From Hydractinia symbiolongicarpus (Eukaryota; Cnidaria; Hydrozoa; Anthoathecata; Hydractiniidae), in the NCBI RefSeq assembly GCF_029227915.1, contig NC_079884.1, positions 498,001 through 558,000 of the forward strand: a DNA stretch of 60,000 nt, written 5' to 3'. The notes beneath the pieces were generated by a model. The model ran no database searches. It worked only from the letters and a program-made list of their open reading frames with translations, and was not told where the DNA came from. Made by a program: the position numbers and the translations under genes. This document shows, piece after piece, positions 49,470 to 59,871 of the stretch (position 1 is the stretch's first letter; every line of letters starts with the position of its first letter).

Positions 49470-49765
49470 TAACCGGGCATTGTTGACAGTCCGATGATCT
49501 GTCAAGCGTCTACCAACAATTAGAGAAGCTAACTACCGGTTTTCGACAGTTAAAAGAGCTAACTAGCGGTTTTTCCAATAGTTGAATGAGCTAAATAACT
49601 GTTCTGGACAGTTGGAGAACCTAACTAGCGGCTTTCCTACAGTTAAAAGAGCTAAATAACGGTTTTTGACAGTGCTTGGAGCTAACTAGCGCTTCTCGAC
49701 TGTTCTCCAACTAACTGTTGCGCCTAAAGGGACTAACTCGCAGTTTTTGACAGTTGAAGGATGAG
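49470..49765. repeat. degenerate minisatellite, about 32-bp unit
   Basis: Nine or so imperfect copies of a unit around GAGCTAACTAGCGGTTTT followed by a GACAGTTAAA-like part. Adjacent copies differ by substitutions and small indels, which argues for an old array. No coding sense. Confidence 0.75.
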
Positions 49766-50900
49766 ATAACAGTTATCTAAACAATATCTGCATATGAGTA
49801 CTCACTTGTGTTGCAACCTTGGCGTGCAAAATCAGGTACCCGGATTAATTTTGTTACTAATTTTAAAAACCCGCTTGTATAGATACTGAAAAATGAAAGA
49901 AAAATAAATAAATAAACCGTTAAATTCATCTCACCTTTCTTCAACAAGTTTGTTTTTAATTCTATTTAAGCGCAAATACATTATAAATGTTGCAACAAAA
50001 GAACAATGAAAATTAATCACCCGTGACTTTTTCATAAAAATTTTAGTGCAGGTTGGTATATTTTCTTTAATAAATGAAATAAACAATAAAACTGTTAGAA
50101 TAAAAGTCATTTCCTCATTATAATTACCTTTTTAATAAAATGGCGGTTTCCTCTCTTGACAATAATAAATCCAATTTTATTGCATGGCTTGTTTAAAGAA
50201 AATTGAAAATGTGAACAAATTTTTTATAGGAAACAGGTGTATAGCGGACATTTTGTAGTTATTTTTAAAAAAAAATGTAGAAAACAGACAAACACACAGT
50301 TATCAAGTTTATCACGGCTTCTGTGAGCTAAGTAAAAAGTCGGTGAAAATCTATTTGATGTCAAATATAGTTACGGGCGCTGTTGCTTTACTAAATGAAA
50401 ATATTGCTATTTGCTGTCTTGTTTTCTTACCCTCCTAAAATAATATCTTTTTTCCTTTCTTTGAAATATGTCAATATTGTGTTTAGAGAACGTAAACTTC
50501 GCAATAAACAATGTCATGCTGTGTTGTTTTACAAAAAGAAAGATCTATTTACAATATCATAACTGGCAACGTCTGCAGATAGAGTGAAACATAACTTTTA
50601 TAATATTTTTTCCTTATAAAAAATAATACTTTCCATTCTTTGATAGTAAGCGAGAGCTACAAAACCAGAATATAATGTGATATTCTTTTTCTTTGAAAAC
50701 AAGAGTATAAACTTTCCTTTCCGTCATTTTATATTTTCTCGGATAGTGTGTCTCTTTTTTACCCCAAGGGTTTTATTTGGGTAAGTTTTCGTAATGTTTA
50801 TGCACTAGTGTCTTGTTAAATTTCTCTAATTTAGATCTGGATAATTCAATGTGGGGCTAATAAATGCTGCTAGGTTTTTAACAAAGGTTTATAATTTTAG
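49766..50900. other. upstream region of the MFSD6-like gene
   Basis: AT-rich and without a supported gene. It ends in a splice acceptor (AG at 50899-50900) just before the MFSD6-like start, so part of it may be a 5' UTR intron or outron. Confidence 0.45.
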
Positions 50901-50928
50901 AATCTGAGGTAATGCAGCTAAAGTAGAT

Positions 50929-52500
50929 ATGAACGATCCAATTGATCCGTCATCACCACGTATTATAAAGGCGCTTATCCCCGCAAAAATATGTTATTTT
51001 GCAATCTATGGAACTATGGGTTGTGTTTTACCATACCTAATAAATTTCTTCCATTCCATTGGTTTATCTGTTACGCAAAGCGGTCTTATTGCTGGTATAA
51101 GAACTATCTTCTCACTAGTAATATCACCTTGTTTTGGTGCAATAGCTAACCACTTTCGCAGAGAGAAACTGCTTCTAATGACATTACTTACTTTGACAGC
51201 TGCAACAATTGCACCTTTACCATGGATTGCCAAAGCAGCAGATGCTAAGATTGGGGTGGAGAACAGTGCAGGAGATAAGTTATTTTATGTCATGCTTTTG
51301 ATGCTTTCCCTAACAGCTATATTTGGTATTGCAAATCTCGGCTTTATTGATTCTGCAGCAATGCGTTTAGTTCAAAGACATCAAAATGAAACTACTTTTG
51401 GTTATCAACGAGTATTCGGTCCAATTGGTTTAGCTCTTTTTTCGTTTCTTGCAGGGTTTTTGTCAGATCAATACCAAATAGAGGGTGTGTCAAAATATTC
51501 TGCTGCTTTTGTGTTATACATACCCTGTTGCTCCATTTTGTTTGTTTCTGTTATATTTCTGGACCAATCAGATTACAGAATTAGGGAAGAATCTGATGAA
51601 ATATTGACAAAAGATCACAAAGAATCAGATTCTGATGACTGCCAAAATGAAAGTATATCGAAGCCATTGGTAACATGCCATAAGGAGGTCACTAGTAGTG
51701 AAAAAAGCAGATTAGAAAAAGATGTAAGAGTAAAAGCAAAAGAAGAAAGAAAGGTAAAAGACGATAATGGTAAAGTTACTACCTTTACTTTCGTGGAAAA
51801 CGAGTGTATTGAAAACCAGGAATGTGAATGTGTTTTAAGCAAAAACAAAACAAAAGTTGCAAAAACTTTATTCTCAACATGTCGCCAATTGAAAGTTATC
51901 TTCTTCTTGATCATTGTAGCACACATGGGAATCAATTTCTCTCTAATAAATGGATTTCAAGCTATATTTATGGAGAAGGAGTTGGGAACAACAAAAACCA
52001 TCATTGGTTTAGCTTCAGCATTGTCACCAGTATCTGAGATTCTAGCATTTCCTGTCTCAGCAAAGTTAATAAAATTGTTTGGTGGTATGTATCCAAGTTT
52101 TATTATTGCCACATTCTCATATTGCTTGCGATTTTTATTGATGTCTTTTGTTGAAAAACCCTATCTGATATTACCGATCCAATTCTTCCAGTTTTTTGGG
52201 TTTGCAATATTTTGGGCAGCAGCTGTGGAATACACAAACAAGATAAGTCCCATCAAAATCTCTGTGACAATTTTTACTATTGTCACTAGTGTGTATTACA
52301 GTTTAGGAAACTTTACTGGAAGTATTGTTGGAGGAGTTATTTATGATAAGTACGGTGGTAGATGGTTATTTAGAGTGTCATCAATTAATTGTGGCTTTAT
52401 GACTGGTTTAATTGTTTTGTACTTCTTTTTGTATGAAAGAAAAAGTAGACACAGCTCAATTGATGTACCCATGAATGAAATCGTGGAACAAAATTTTTGA
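50929..52500 (+). CDS. MFSD6-like major facilitator transporter (523 aa, one coding exon)
   Basis: A twelve-helix major facilitator protein of the MFSD6/MFS_1-like group; the substrate is not established. Six hydrophobic segments lie in residues 14-210, starting with the group-typical opening KICYFAIYGTMGCVLPYL. A charged cytosolic loop at about 212-318 is rich in Glu, Lys and Asp, and six more segments follow to about 505. Group features include GLIAGIRTIFSLVISPCFGAI after helix 2 and FGYQRVFGPIGLALFSFLAG, equivalent to the YGHQR-like block of MFSD6. The tail is short and hydrophilic. The start is the first ATG, 28 bases past a possible splice acceptor at 50899-50900. The coding region is intronless. 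Which MFSD6 paralogue it represents cannot be settled without a tree. Confidence 0.85.
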   Translation: MNDPIDPSSPRIIKALIPAKICYFAIYGTMGCVLPYLINFFHSIGLSVTQSGLIAGIRTIFSLVISPCFGAIANHFRREKLLLMTLLTLTAATIAPLPWIAKAADAKIGVENSAGDKLFYVMLLMLSLTAIFGIANLGFIDSAAMRLVQRHQNETTFGYQRVFGPIGLALFSFLAGFLSDQYQIEGVSKYSAAFVLYIPCCSILFVSVIFLDQSDYRIREESDEILTKDHKESDSDDCQNESISKPLVTCHKEVTSSEKSRLEKDVRVKAKEERKVKDDNGKVTTFTFVENECIENQECECVLSKNKTKVAKTLFSTCRQLKVIFFLIIVAHMGINFSLINGFQAIFMEKELGTTKTIIGLASALSPVSEILAFPVSAKLIKLFGGMYPSFIIATFSYCLRFLLMSFVEKPYLILPIQFFQFFGFAIFWAAAVEYTNKISPIKISVTIFTIVTSVYYSLGNFTGSIVGGVIYDKYGGRWLFRVSSINCGFMTGLIVLYFFLYERKSRHSSIDVPMNEIVEQNF

Positions 52501-52573
52501 TGAAAGTACTACAAATAAGGCATGATTTTATAAGAAGACTAACTTTATTTCACCAAGGACTATAACTCTATTT

Positions 52574-52579
52574 AATAAA
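52574..52579 (+). promoter_or_regulatory. poly(A) signal of the MFSD6-like gene
   Basis: AATAAA 74 bases past the stop codon. The adjoining transposon begins 95 bases further on, so the signal was probably not displaced by the insertion. Confidence 0.55.
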
Positions 52580-52673
52580 AATTATGACTGATGAAAATTG
52601 AGCCTCACAAAAAGGCCAAATGTAAAATTTTATAAAACAAAAATTGTGAAAGTTTGATGAAATTAATCACGTT

Positions 52674-52890
52674 TGTTATGCCCCACTTTGTAATAATTGC
52701 CCCACTTTGTAATATCTGCCCCACTTTGTAATTATCTTGCCCCACTTTGTAATACCTTCCCCACTTTGTAATAACTTTCGCCCCACTTTGTAATTTCGGA
52801 GCTGCTCCACTTTGTAATTCATCGTTGCCCCACTTTGTAATTTTCGGAGCTGCCCCACTTTGTAATAATGTCTTGCCCCACTTTGTAATT
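52674..52890. repeat. left terminal array of the transposon, ten units
   Basis: Ten units of (G)CCCCACTTTGTAAT with variable linkers. One unit has GCTCC in place of GCCCC. The array is non-coding despite an open frame running through it. Confidence 0.9.
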
Positions 52891-53383
52891 TTTGATTTTT
52901 CGCATACTGACCAATATGCAATTCTTATGACGTCATCTTTTGTTATTTTATCGGTGTTCTGGATGCTCTGTCTTGTTATTTGCAATGAAACGCGTGTCAC
53001 ACGTTAGTAGAATGACTACTTTTAATTTTTATAAGCAAGCGTTGTAACATCACATGCACTGACTTTCTTTTTGTGAAAAAATGTACTACCTGAAGTGTTT
53101 TCATACCATAACATAACAGAAATATAATACAAACAGTAGGTAATGTGTTTTTTGCATAACATAACATAAGAAATAAACTTGCAGCAATCTTAACATAACA
53201 TGCAGACTAATCAGTTCGAGGATTTCAACGTGACCTTTTTTACAGCAAGCAACGTGTCACCCCGAGTGTATCTACAAATCAAACTCAGGTAAAAAAGCAC
53301 TACTTCTAAATAGAATGAAAGAAAGATAAAAAATGTGAACAAAGATACGACAATTTCTACCTGTGTGATTTATTGGAAGCAAT

Positions 53384-54720
53384 TTACTTGTCAAAAACAT
53401 TAGAACATAAACGAAGACTATCGAAAATAAAAGTTGGAATGAATAAAAGACTAAAAATCACTTCTTCGATTTCCACACAATGTTTTCTATTATATACCAA
53501 CCATAGACCAGCAGTTGTAAATTTAGCCATGCCGTGTTCCATTTCGGATGGTTCAGGATGGTCTTCAGCTCTATGACCATTCCAGAGAATGAGCAGGCAC
53601 TTTTTACAATCCTTTGCATGCCCACCCGGATTGAATTTGATGCTATTATAGCTTTTTTTTTGTGGAAGGGTCTTTTTATACGGTACGTAAACTCTTGGCA
53701 AAAATTTGCGTAATTTTTCGGAATCACAAACAATTACTAATTAATTAATAACATACGTTTCGCAAGTGTGCATATGTGGAAACGATATGCAAGGGCCAAT
53801 TGTAATCGCTGCATTGCAATACTAACATCAAGATCGTTTCTATAATTTCTGGTGGCAAATCATCGAAGTTGAAATTGCGAACTAAAGTTTGAATAAAATA
53901 TATTTGCTATTGTTTTTGTTACAGAATAACAATACAAAATGATACAATAACGAATGTGCTTACCTTTCCGTGTGCAGTAAGATAAACTCGGACTTCCAAT
54001 TGAATGTCTGAGTCTCATAGGCTTGTGATTGAGGGTGGTAAGGTCTGCTTTTAATCATTTTTATTTTTTTCCACTGACAATACATTTGAACTGATCCATA
54101 AAACTCTTTACCCTGGTCACTTTGTAAAATACTAGTGGTCCCATGTAAATTGTAAATTTTCTCAAGCTCCATTCTAACCTTGCTTGCATGTTTTGAAGAC
54201 AGTGGTACTAACCAGTGAAAGCGAGAAAAGACATCGACAGTACATAACGATACGTTTTCCTTTGATATTCAAATTGCATATTTTTCATGTCGACCAGATC
54301 GATTTGATGGGTATGATGAACCTGGAAGGCAAACAATACTTTTTTTAAATTGTCTCATTATCTAGCGTAATTAACACAAGTCAACTGTCGATAACGATAA
54401 AGGTAATACGAAAATACAAAGTAACGTCATTTCACAATTATGTAAATCAATTCAGCAACCTTGATCACAGTCTTCTTAAGTTTGGATGATAAGAAGGGGG
54501 GATCCAACGTCGCAAATAAACTAGAGGGCGAGGTTTTCTTCCCCATGCCTTTACATTTAATTTAAAATGATCACAGTATGAATAGAACCTACCTCATTTG
54601 CAGTGACTGGTTTAGGAACTGCTTTGTTGCTGAATTTCACAGTAAATTTTTTAAACTCAGCATCATTTGATGTTATACTGAGAATTTTTCTGCGACTGAT
54701 TCCCGACTGATTCCAAAAAA
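53384..54720 (-). pseudogene. decayed integrase-like transposase
   Basis: Read on the minus strand: an upstream block at about 54600-54710 (SITSNDAEFKKFTVKF) ends at a plausible donor; then QIDLVDM (about 54275-54310) supplies the first catalytic Asp; ILQSDQGKEFYG (about 54100-54135) the second Asp; and RPYHPQSQAYET (about 54010-54045) the Glu. This DDE order with HPQSQ is that of the rve integrase core in KRBA2/Ginger-like elements. A frameshift and stop codons lie between the first and second Asp, so it is broken. Further low-quality frames at 53384-53733 may be the eroded C-terminal part. Confidence 0.7.
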
Positions 54721-55225
54721 GCAAGTTTATTTGATGTAAGTAATAAATTATCTTTTATGCTAATAATATGCTATAAACCTCTCTATAACCTGCTACAACA
54801 CAACTAACTTTATCAAAACTCACAACGGCTTGATGATTATTATTCAGAAGTTATTTCATTGTTTTGACACCTTGATAATAATGGTGACGCGTGTCGCTGC
54901 AGAACTCATGAGAGAATACTAGCTGGTGATGATAAAATTTTCGAAAATACAAATACAAAAAAACATAACACTTTTACTCATTTTTTACTTTTTTACTTTT
55001 ACTTGTTTTCTGAGTTTTCTTTTTTCAAAAAAAATCCAACTGGAGCTATAATATTTTAATATCACGTGTACAATGTACCTGCAAGCACTTTATCATTTAT
55101 ACTAACTTCCAATTTGAGTACCCTTTCAGTGTGCTTCGTTTTGAATTTATATCGCGCAACCTCCTTCTAAAGCTTTTTTCTATGGAAACGTCTGAAAGGC
55201 CATTGATGAGCAAAATAAACCAAAA

Positions 55226-55402
55226 ATTACAAAGTGGGGCAAGACATATTACAAAGTGGGGCAGCTCCGAAAATTACAAAGTGGGGCAACGATGAATTAC
55301 AAAGTGGGGCAGCTCCGAAATTACAAAGTGGGGCAAAAGTTATTACAAAGTGGGGCAGGTATTACAAAGTGGGGCAAGATAATAAGAAAGTGGGGCATAA
55401 CA
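55226..55402. repeat. right terminal array of the transposon, eight inverted units
   Basis: Eight units of ATTACAAAGTGGGGC, inverted relative to the left array. The outermost has ATAAGAAAG in place of ATTACAAAG. Linker order matches left-array units 3 to 10. Confidence 0.9.
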
Positions 55403-55859
55403 ACGTTCTACTATGTTCGTGGAAACTAACACGCCAATATTTTAAGTATTCTTTTTTAATAGAGATTCACCACAAAATTGCAAAATTATCGTTTATTCAA
55501 TTTCAAGATTAGTTTTTCTTTACAATAATTTTGAATTTTTAACCAATACAGCAATTATGGAGGAATTTCATTTAGTATTGAGTTTGTAGGATACACAAGA
55601 TTTGAGCGATCTTTTTATGATAGTTGAGCATGTATTATTTATTTTTTGTCTCTTTTAATTTCAAATATATTTTAAGGTTCTGTATTTTGAAATTATATTA
55701 TTTAACTTGTGAGATAATTTTGTCATTTGTTCTCACAAAGTAAAAAAAGGTAAACTTCAAACAGTTATAAATACTAATGAAAAGGCTGAAACGAGAAAAG
55801 TAGGATAAATCTACGACAAACGGGCCAGAGCAAGTCTCAAAAAATATTCCTTTACTTGA

Positions 55860-56675
55860 ATTACAAACTGTTTAAACGAGTTTTCGCAGGCGTCTTTTTC
55901 CAAGATAACTACATAGTTTATCTTTGTTACGCATTAAAATAGCTAGGCAGGAATTTATCGTAGATTCCTGCATGAATAAGGGTCAATAATGACAGCTCGA
56001 TTCGTTACTGCACTGATAGCCAACCCAAGTCTATAACACAGCACAGTTTTGAACTTTTTGAAGCCTTTTTACTTGGTAATTTGCTAGATTTGTCAACAGA
56101 ACAGTACCATAGTCTAGTTTGCTCAGTACTAAAAATTTGCAAGTTGTTTATGTAGGTTGTATGGTGTAAATCTTTTCAGCCTTCTGAGATTAGCAAGTAT
56201 TCCATTACAGGACGATTTTTTTGTCAATTCAATATGTTCCTTAAATTCCTTGTGTTGGTTTCAGGTTACACAAAGAGTTTTCCATGATGTAACACGTTCA
56301 ATGTATGAATTCTTAGTTGTTAAAGAATCCAGGTCAACGTTGTCTAAGTTGTGAATTATACACAATTTAAATACAAAAAAACCCCATAGATTTCGTCTTC
56401 GATTGATTGAAGGATAAATTTTTACCTAGAGACCAACTCTAAAAGTTTTAACATATCTCTCCCAACGTTGTTAATACATTTATTTATATGATCCACTTTT
56501 GAATGTGCGCAGAGAATGTGGTGTCGTCTATATACTGAAAAACTGAAAGTGCTAACAGAGTAACTCGAGTCACTGACATAAAAATTGAGAATCATGGGAA
56601 TCAGCATCGAGCCTTGGGGCACTCCAAAATCTACTTGAAATATGCTAAATCTTTTATTATTTGCTTGTATGCACT
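55860..56675 (-). pseudogene. reverse-transcriptase relic of a second LINE
   Basis: On the minus strand from 56675: ANNKRFSIFQ-VDFGVPQGSMLIPMILNFYV (RT motif B), then after a frameshift QYIDDTTFSAH with a YIDD catalytic box, HINKCINNVGRDMLKL, and further down KEFKEHIELTKKSSC and NLRRLKRFTPYN, then SKLDYGTVLLTNLANYQVKRLQKVQNCAV. Several frameshifts and stops interrupt it. It differs clearly from the intact LINE at 21-23 kb (YIDD versus FADD), so it is a different and older family. Confidence 0.7.
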
Positions 56676-58513
56676 TATGCTCGTTTTCTTAAAAAAAAAA
56701 CTAATTCCTGAGTTATAGCTTTTATAAGAAACAAGAAGCCGATGAGACTTAGAAAAACACGCTTTGGAGCGAAAATGTGAGAGAACTCATGCTATACTTT
56801 CGTTGTAGGAAAAATATCAATATTTAAATTTAATTTTTAACCCATTTTGAGAATAAATAGTACTGAGTGTGAAAACATAAAATATTTGGCCTAAAAAGAA
56901 CCAAAAGTAAAAATCTCAGTTATCATTGTAGCATTTTTTCACTGATGTATAATGTAAATTATAATCTGCAAGCAGAAACTAGATTTTAATTTTAAGATCA
57001 AATTAAGATGCCTTCACTGAAAATTAAAGTTTGTAATAGGCTGGTTGGTCTACGGCTTATCGCATGCTTACTTTGCCTGTCGATTTGCACAAAAGATCTT
57101 CGGAATATATATAACACCACATAACAATGGAACTAGTCTGAAATTGCTCAGATTTGTAGAAATTTTCTGGGACCATGTCTCAAAGGGTGTTCTATTGGAC
57201 TAGCCTTCAACCCATAAAACAACGGTTGACTATCGCAGATATCTTTTGATTTTTGCCCATGGTATATCTTCCTGTCATCCTTTTTCAGGCGTCCTTGGCA
57301 CGAAATAACAATTTGGCTACCAGTTTTAATAAAATATGCATATTATTATTAAGCTCACTGCTCAGTGACTAAACAGGAAGGTTCTACAATTTAGCCACCC
57401 TGTTTAATTTTTTCTCTGTAAAACAAGCACCAAGCATTAGTTATGCTACCTAAATTGCAAAGTCAACCTTTTGTTGCCTTAATGAATTTCTTATCTTCCT
57501 TGCTTTAAAGTGTTTTCTTGATGTTGTATATATTTTATTGACATAAACTAGCTCTTATGCAGGGATTTTCTTATATTAAAACATGCTTGTACTGGTACAA
57601 CTTTTAACTTTTATTAGAAACATTATTTACTTCAAAAAATGATGTAACTTTTCTAATTCATTATATTTGAGTCTTGCGTTTCTGAAAAGTAATAAAAATG
57701 ATTTTCAGTAATTAGTCTACCTGTTGCAAATGCTAGGCAAGCGAGGCTTGAGTTTTTTTTTGTTTGCAATACGTTGATGATTAGAAATAGGCTTTGTGTA
57801 TCCTCAGTAACAAAAAAACCAGCTCCGTTTTAACATTGGTTCCACAGTTTCATAGCTGTACAGATATCTTGTTTTCACCTATTCTTATCAAAATGGATTG
57901 ACACGTTTAATTAATTACTCAGCTCTGTTGTTTAAAGATTCACATCTTTCTAATGAGTGTTTGGCCTATTACTTTAGGTGACCAGATTTGCTGACATCAA
58001 AACCAGTGTGCTGGCTAGTTTCCTTTTCAAATTTACTGATCAGGTAGTACAGTAAAGATGTTTTAACAAGGGCCTACTAAAAATATTTTGCACATTTTCT
58101 TCACTGGCTAAAATCTATAATTATGTCGATGCATAAAAATGGCTAGCTAGCTACATATTTTAGCTATTTTATGCGCATTTTTAGCTAGCTAGACTAAAAA
58201 AGAGAAAAAAATTCCTATGTCAGCCCGGAGGTCCTTTTTTTGATCGCCAAAAAGTTGAATGAGGGAGGAGGTCTGGACTCCATTAGTTTAGCGTAGTACT
58301 TTCGATTCCGTGATAAAAATTCAGTATTAGATCGAATGAGATTCTATTAATTCATCTTCATGATTAAATACAATACTATCACTTACGCATTTATTCAAAT
58401 GAAATTACGGCCAAATAAACAATAAAGCAATTTAATATAGTATGCCAGAGCAACGATGAAAAAAAAAACTTGTTGACAAACTTCTTAAGTGGTTTGATTA
58501 AGACAAAGTAGAG
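56676..58513. other. intergenic, no gene recognised
   Basis: AT-rich DNA with a CTAGCTAGCTA patch near 58140-58195. It includes the promoter of the glycosyltransferase-like gene by position. A possible acceptor (TTGATTAAG) lies 11 bases before that gene's start. Confidence 0.4.
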
Positions 58514-59677
58514 ATGTTAAAAAGAGTATTAGTCGGAGCAGTTTTTGTTGTTATTTTTGTAATTATAACGTGGTATGTGTATGAGGGAAATACTTTGATG
58601 ATTAATACTCTGACCAGTACGTCGAAACATGAAAAACATTCTAAACTTAAATACAGCTTGACCGATAGATTTTATTTCGCTACATTCGCTATCACAATAC
58701 CGTCTGATATTACAGTACGAAACAAACAGGAATGGTCGTACGTTTTCCACTGTGTTCCAACGGTGATGGCATGGAAGAGGATTGGGTACAGGGTTATTGT
58801 TTTTCTAGTTTTCGATTATGAACGTTTATCACGTCGCGCTGATCATCTTATGAGACTAGTCGTCAAACACATGTTGAGACTTGAGACAAAAATTTTATAC
58901 GTAAATGTGAAACAAGTGTTAGAAATACGCCTCAGTCAGGTTATTCGTGTATTCGCTTCTCATTTAGTAAGAGATCTTCGACCAAACGATTTTGTAATGA
59001 CTGGTGATTCGGATTTATGGCCTATAAACAAGCATAGTTACTATCCTCCCCTAAATAAAACTATATTGAGCACTGCGCGAGTTGGTGAATTCAAATGGAA
59101 AGGTCGCTTTGTGCGCCACATCGCAATGTCATGCGTTGGAATGCCAGCAAGACTTTGGAGATACATATACCCTATTAATTTTGATGTCAGTGACGAGGAG
59201 AAGTTGAATACAAATGACATAGACTTACCTGATGTTTCTGTAAAAGGGGTTTCACGCAATTACTATGACTTTAAGTTTTTAAAACCATTGTTTAAAGAAC
59301 TGCATTTGTTGTGGGGAGACGATGTGTACAAAGCCACATGGCATGGCGGATTGTTGTGGTACATGGATCAATGGTTTCTAAGCCTGGGCATCGACAAATA
59401 TGGCAAAAAGCATGGATTGGGTGATGTTCTATTCATGGAAAAGCGACCATGTCGCCGCATTGACCGCATAAAATGGGAGGAAGATCTTAATAGCACTACA
59501 TGCCGTTCAGATGCACATGTATTGCAAGGGGAAATATGGGCTGATACTATGTGGAAAAGGTTGACAATGTTGATTAAGGAAATACACCCTAAAGAAAAAT
59601 TAGACTACCTGAATGACTACAGAAAACAATTCGGAAAAGAATTTAACAAAACACTTGGAAAAATAGACAAAGCTTAA
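58514..59677 (+). CDS. type II membrane protein, putative glycosyltransferase with DxD motif (387 aa, one exon)
   Basis: A short basic N terminus (MLKR) and a single hydrophobic segment at about 5-22 give a signal-anchor, as in Golgi glycosyltransferases. A stem of about 30 Ser/Thr/Lys-rich residues follows. The globular part includes VPTVMAWKRIGYRVIVFLVF (81-100), which looks like the first strand-helix of a GT-A fold, and DFVMTGDSDLWPI, where Asp165-Ser-Asp167 would be the metal- and sugar-nucleotide-binding DxD. Further on, WHGGLLWYMDQWFLS could form the acceptor side. I cannot assign it to a named transferase family or give a donor sugar. The start is the first ATG. The intact single-exon frame is good evidence that it is a real gene. 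Confidence 0.75.
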   Translation: MLKRVLVGAVFVVIFVIITWYVYEGNTLMINTLTSTSKHEKHSKLKYSLTDRFYFATFAITIPSDITVRNKQEWSYVFHCVPTVMAWKRIGYRVIVFLVFDYERLSRRADHLMRLVVKHMLRLETKILYVNVKQVLEIRLSQVIRVFASHLVRDLRPNDFVMTGDSDLWPINKHSYYPPLNKTILSTARVGEFKWKGRFVRHIAMSCVGMPARLWRYIYPINFDVSDEEKLNTNDIDLPDVSVKGVSRNYYDFKFLKPLFKELHLLWGDDVYKATWHGGLLWYMDQWFLSLGIDKYGKKHGLGDVLFMEKRPCRRIDRIKWEEDLNSTTCRSDAHVLQGEIWADTMWKRLTMLIKEIHPKEKLDYLNDYRKQFGKEFNKTLGKIDKA

Positions 59678-59865
59678 GTTTTTACAATATAACATTTCAC
59701 AAGTAATATTGGTCCCGCACAGTGATTAACAGCATATGCGTCTGTTTTTTTATTGACCTAATTTCTAAAACATTAAAGTTTTTATTCGTGTAACCTTTTG
59801 TCTAAAATTAAGAAAATGTCAAGGACCATACCAACTTAAGTTCCTTCACAGATGAATCACTGAAG

Positions 59866-59871
59866 AATAAA
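59866..59871 (+). promoter_or_regulatory. poly(A) signal of the putative glycosyltransferase gene
   Basis: AATAAA 188 bases past the stop codon. The remaining bases to 60000 hold nothing I can identify. Confidence 0.55.

Larger units (their letters stand above)
52674..55402. mobile_element. integrase-type DNA transposon with terminal repeat arrays (2,729 bp)
   Basis: The ends TGTTATGCCCCACTTT (left) and its complement AAAGTGGGGCATAACA (right) are flanked by ACGTT on both sides (52669-52673 and 55403-55407), a 5-bp target duplication. Each end holds an array of a CCCCACTTTGTAAT unit with linkers of 3-12 bases: ten units on the left, eight inverted on the right. The linkers correspond in order (for example TCGGAGCT and CATCGTT), so the arms are one long inverted repeat with two units lost on the right. 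The minus strand between encodes remains of a retroviral-type integrase. TGT-starting ends, a short duplication and this integrase suggest a Ginger-like transposon; the superfamily call is inference. Confidence 0.8.

Noticed and set aside
52674-52890. CRISPR-like repeat array
   Set aside because: Linkers are only 3-12 bases and recur in the same order at the other end of the element; the genome is eukaryotic.
52605-53000. Open frame of 131 codons translating as repeated ITKWG/LQSGA units
   Set aside because: It is the transposon's left terminal array read in frame. The same array inverted at 55234-55512 gives a similar frame, and the linkers vary in length without regard to codon phase.
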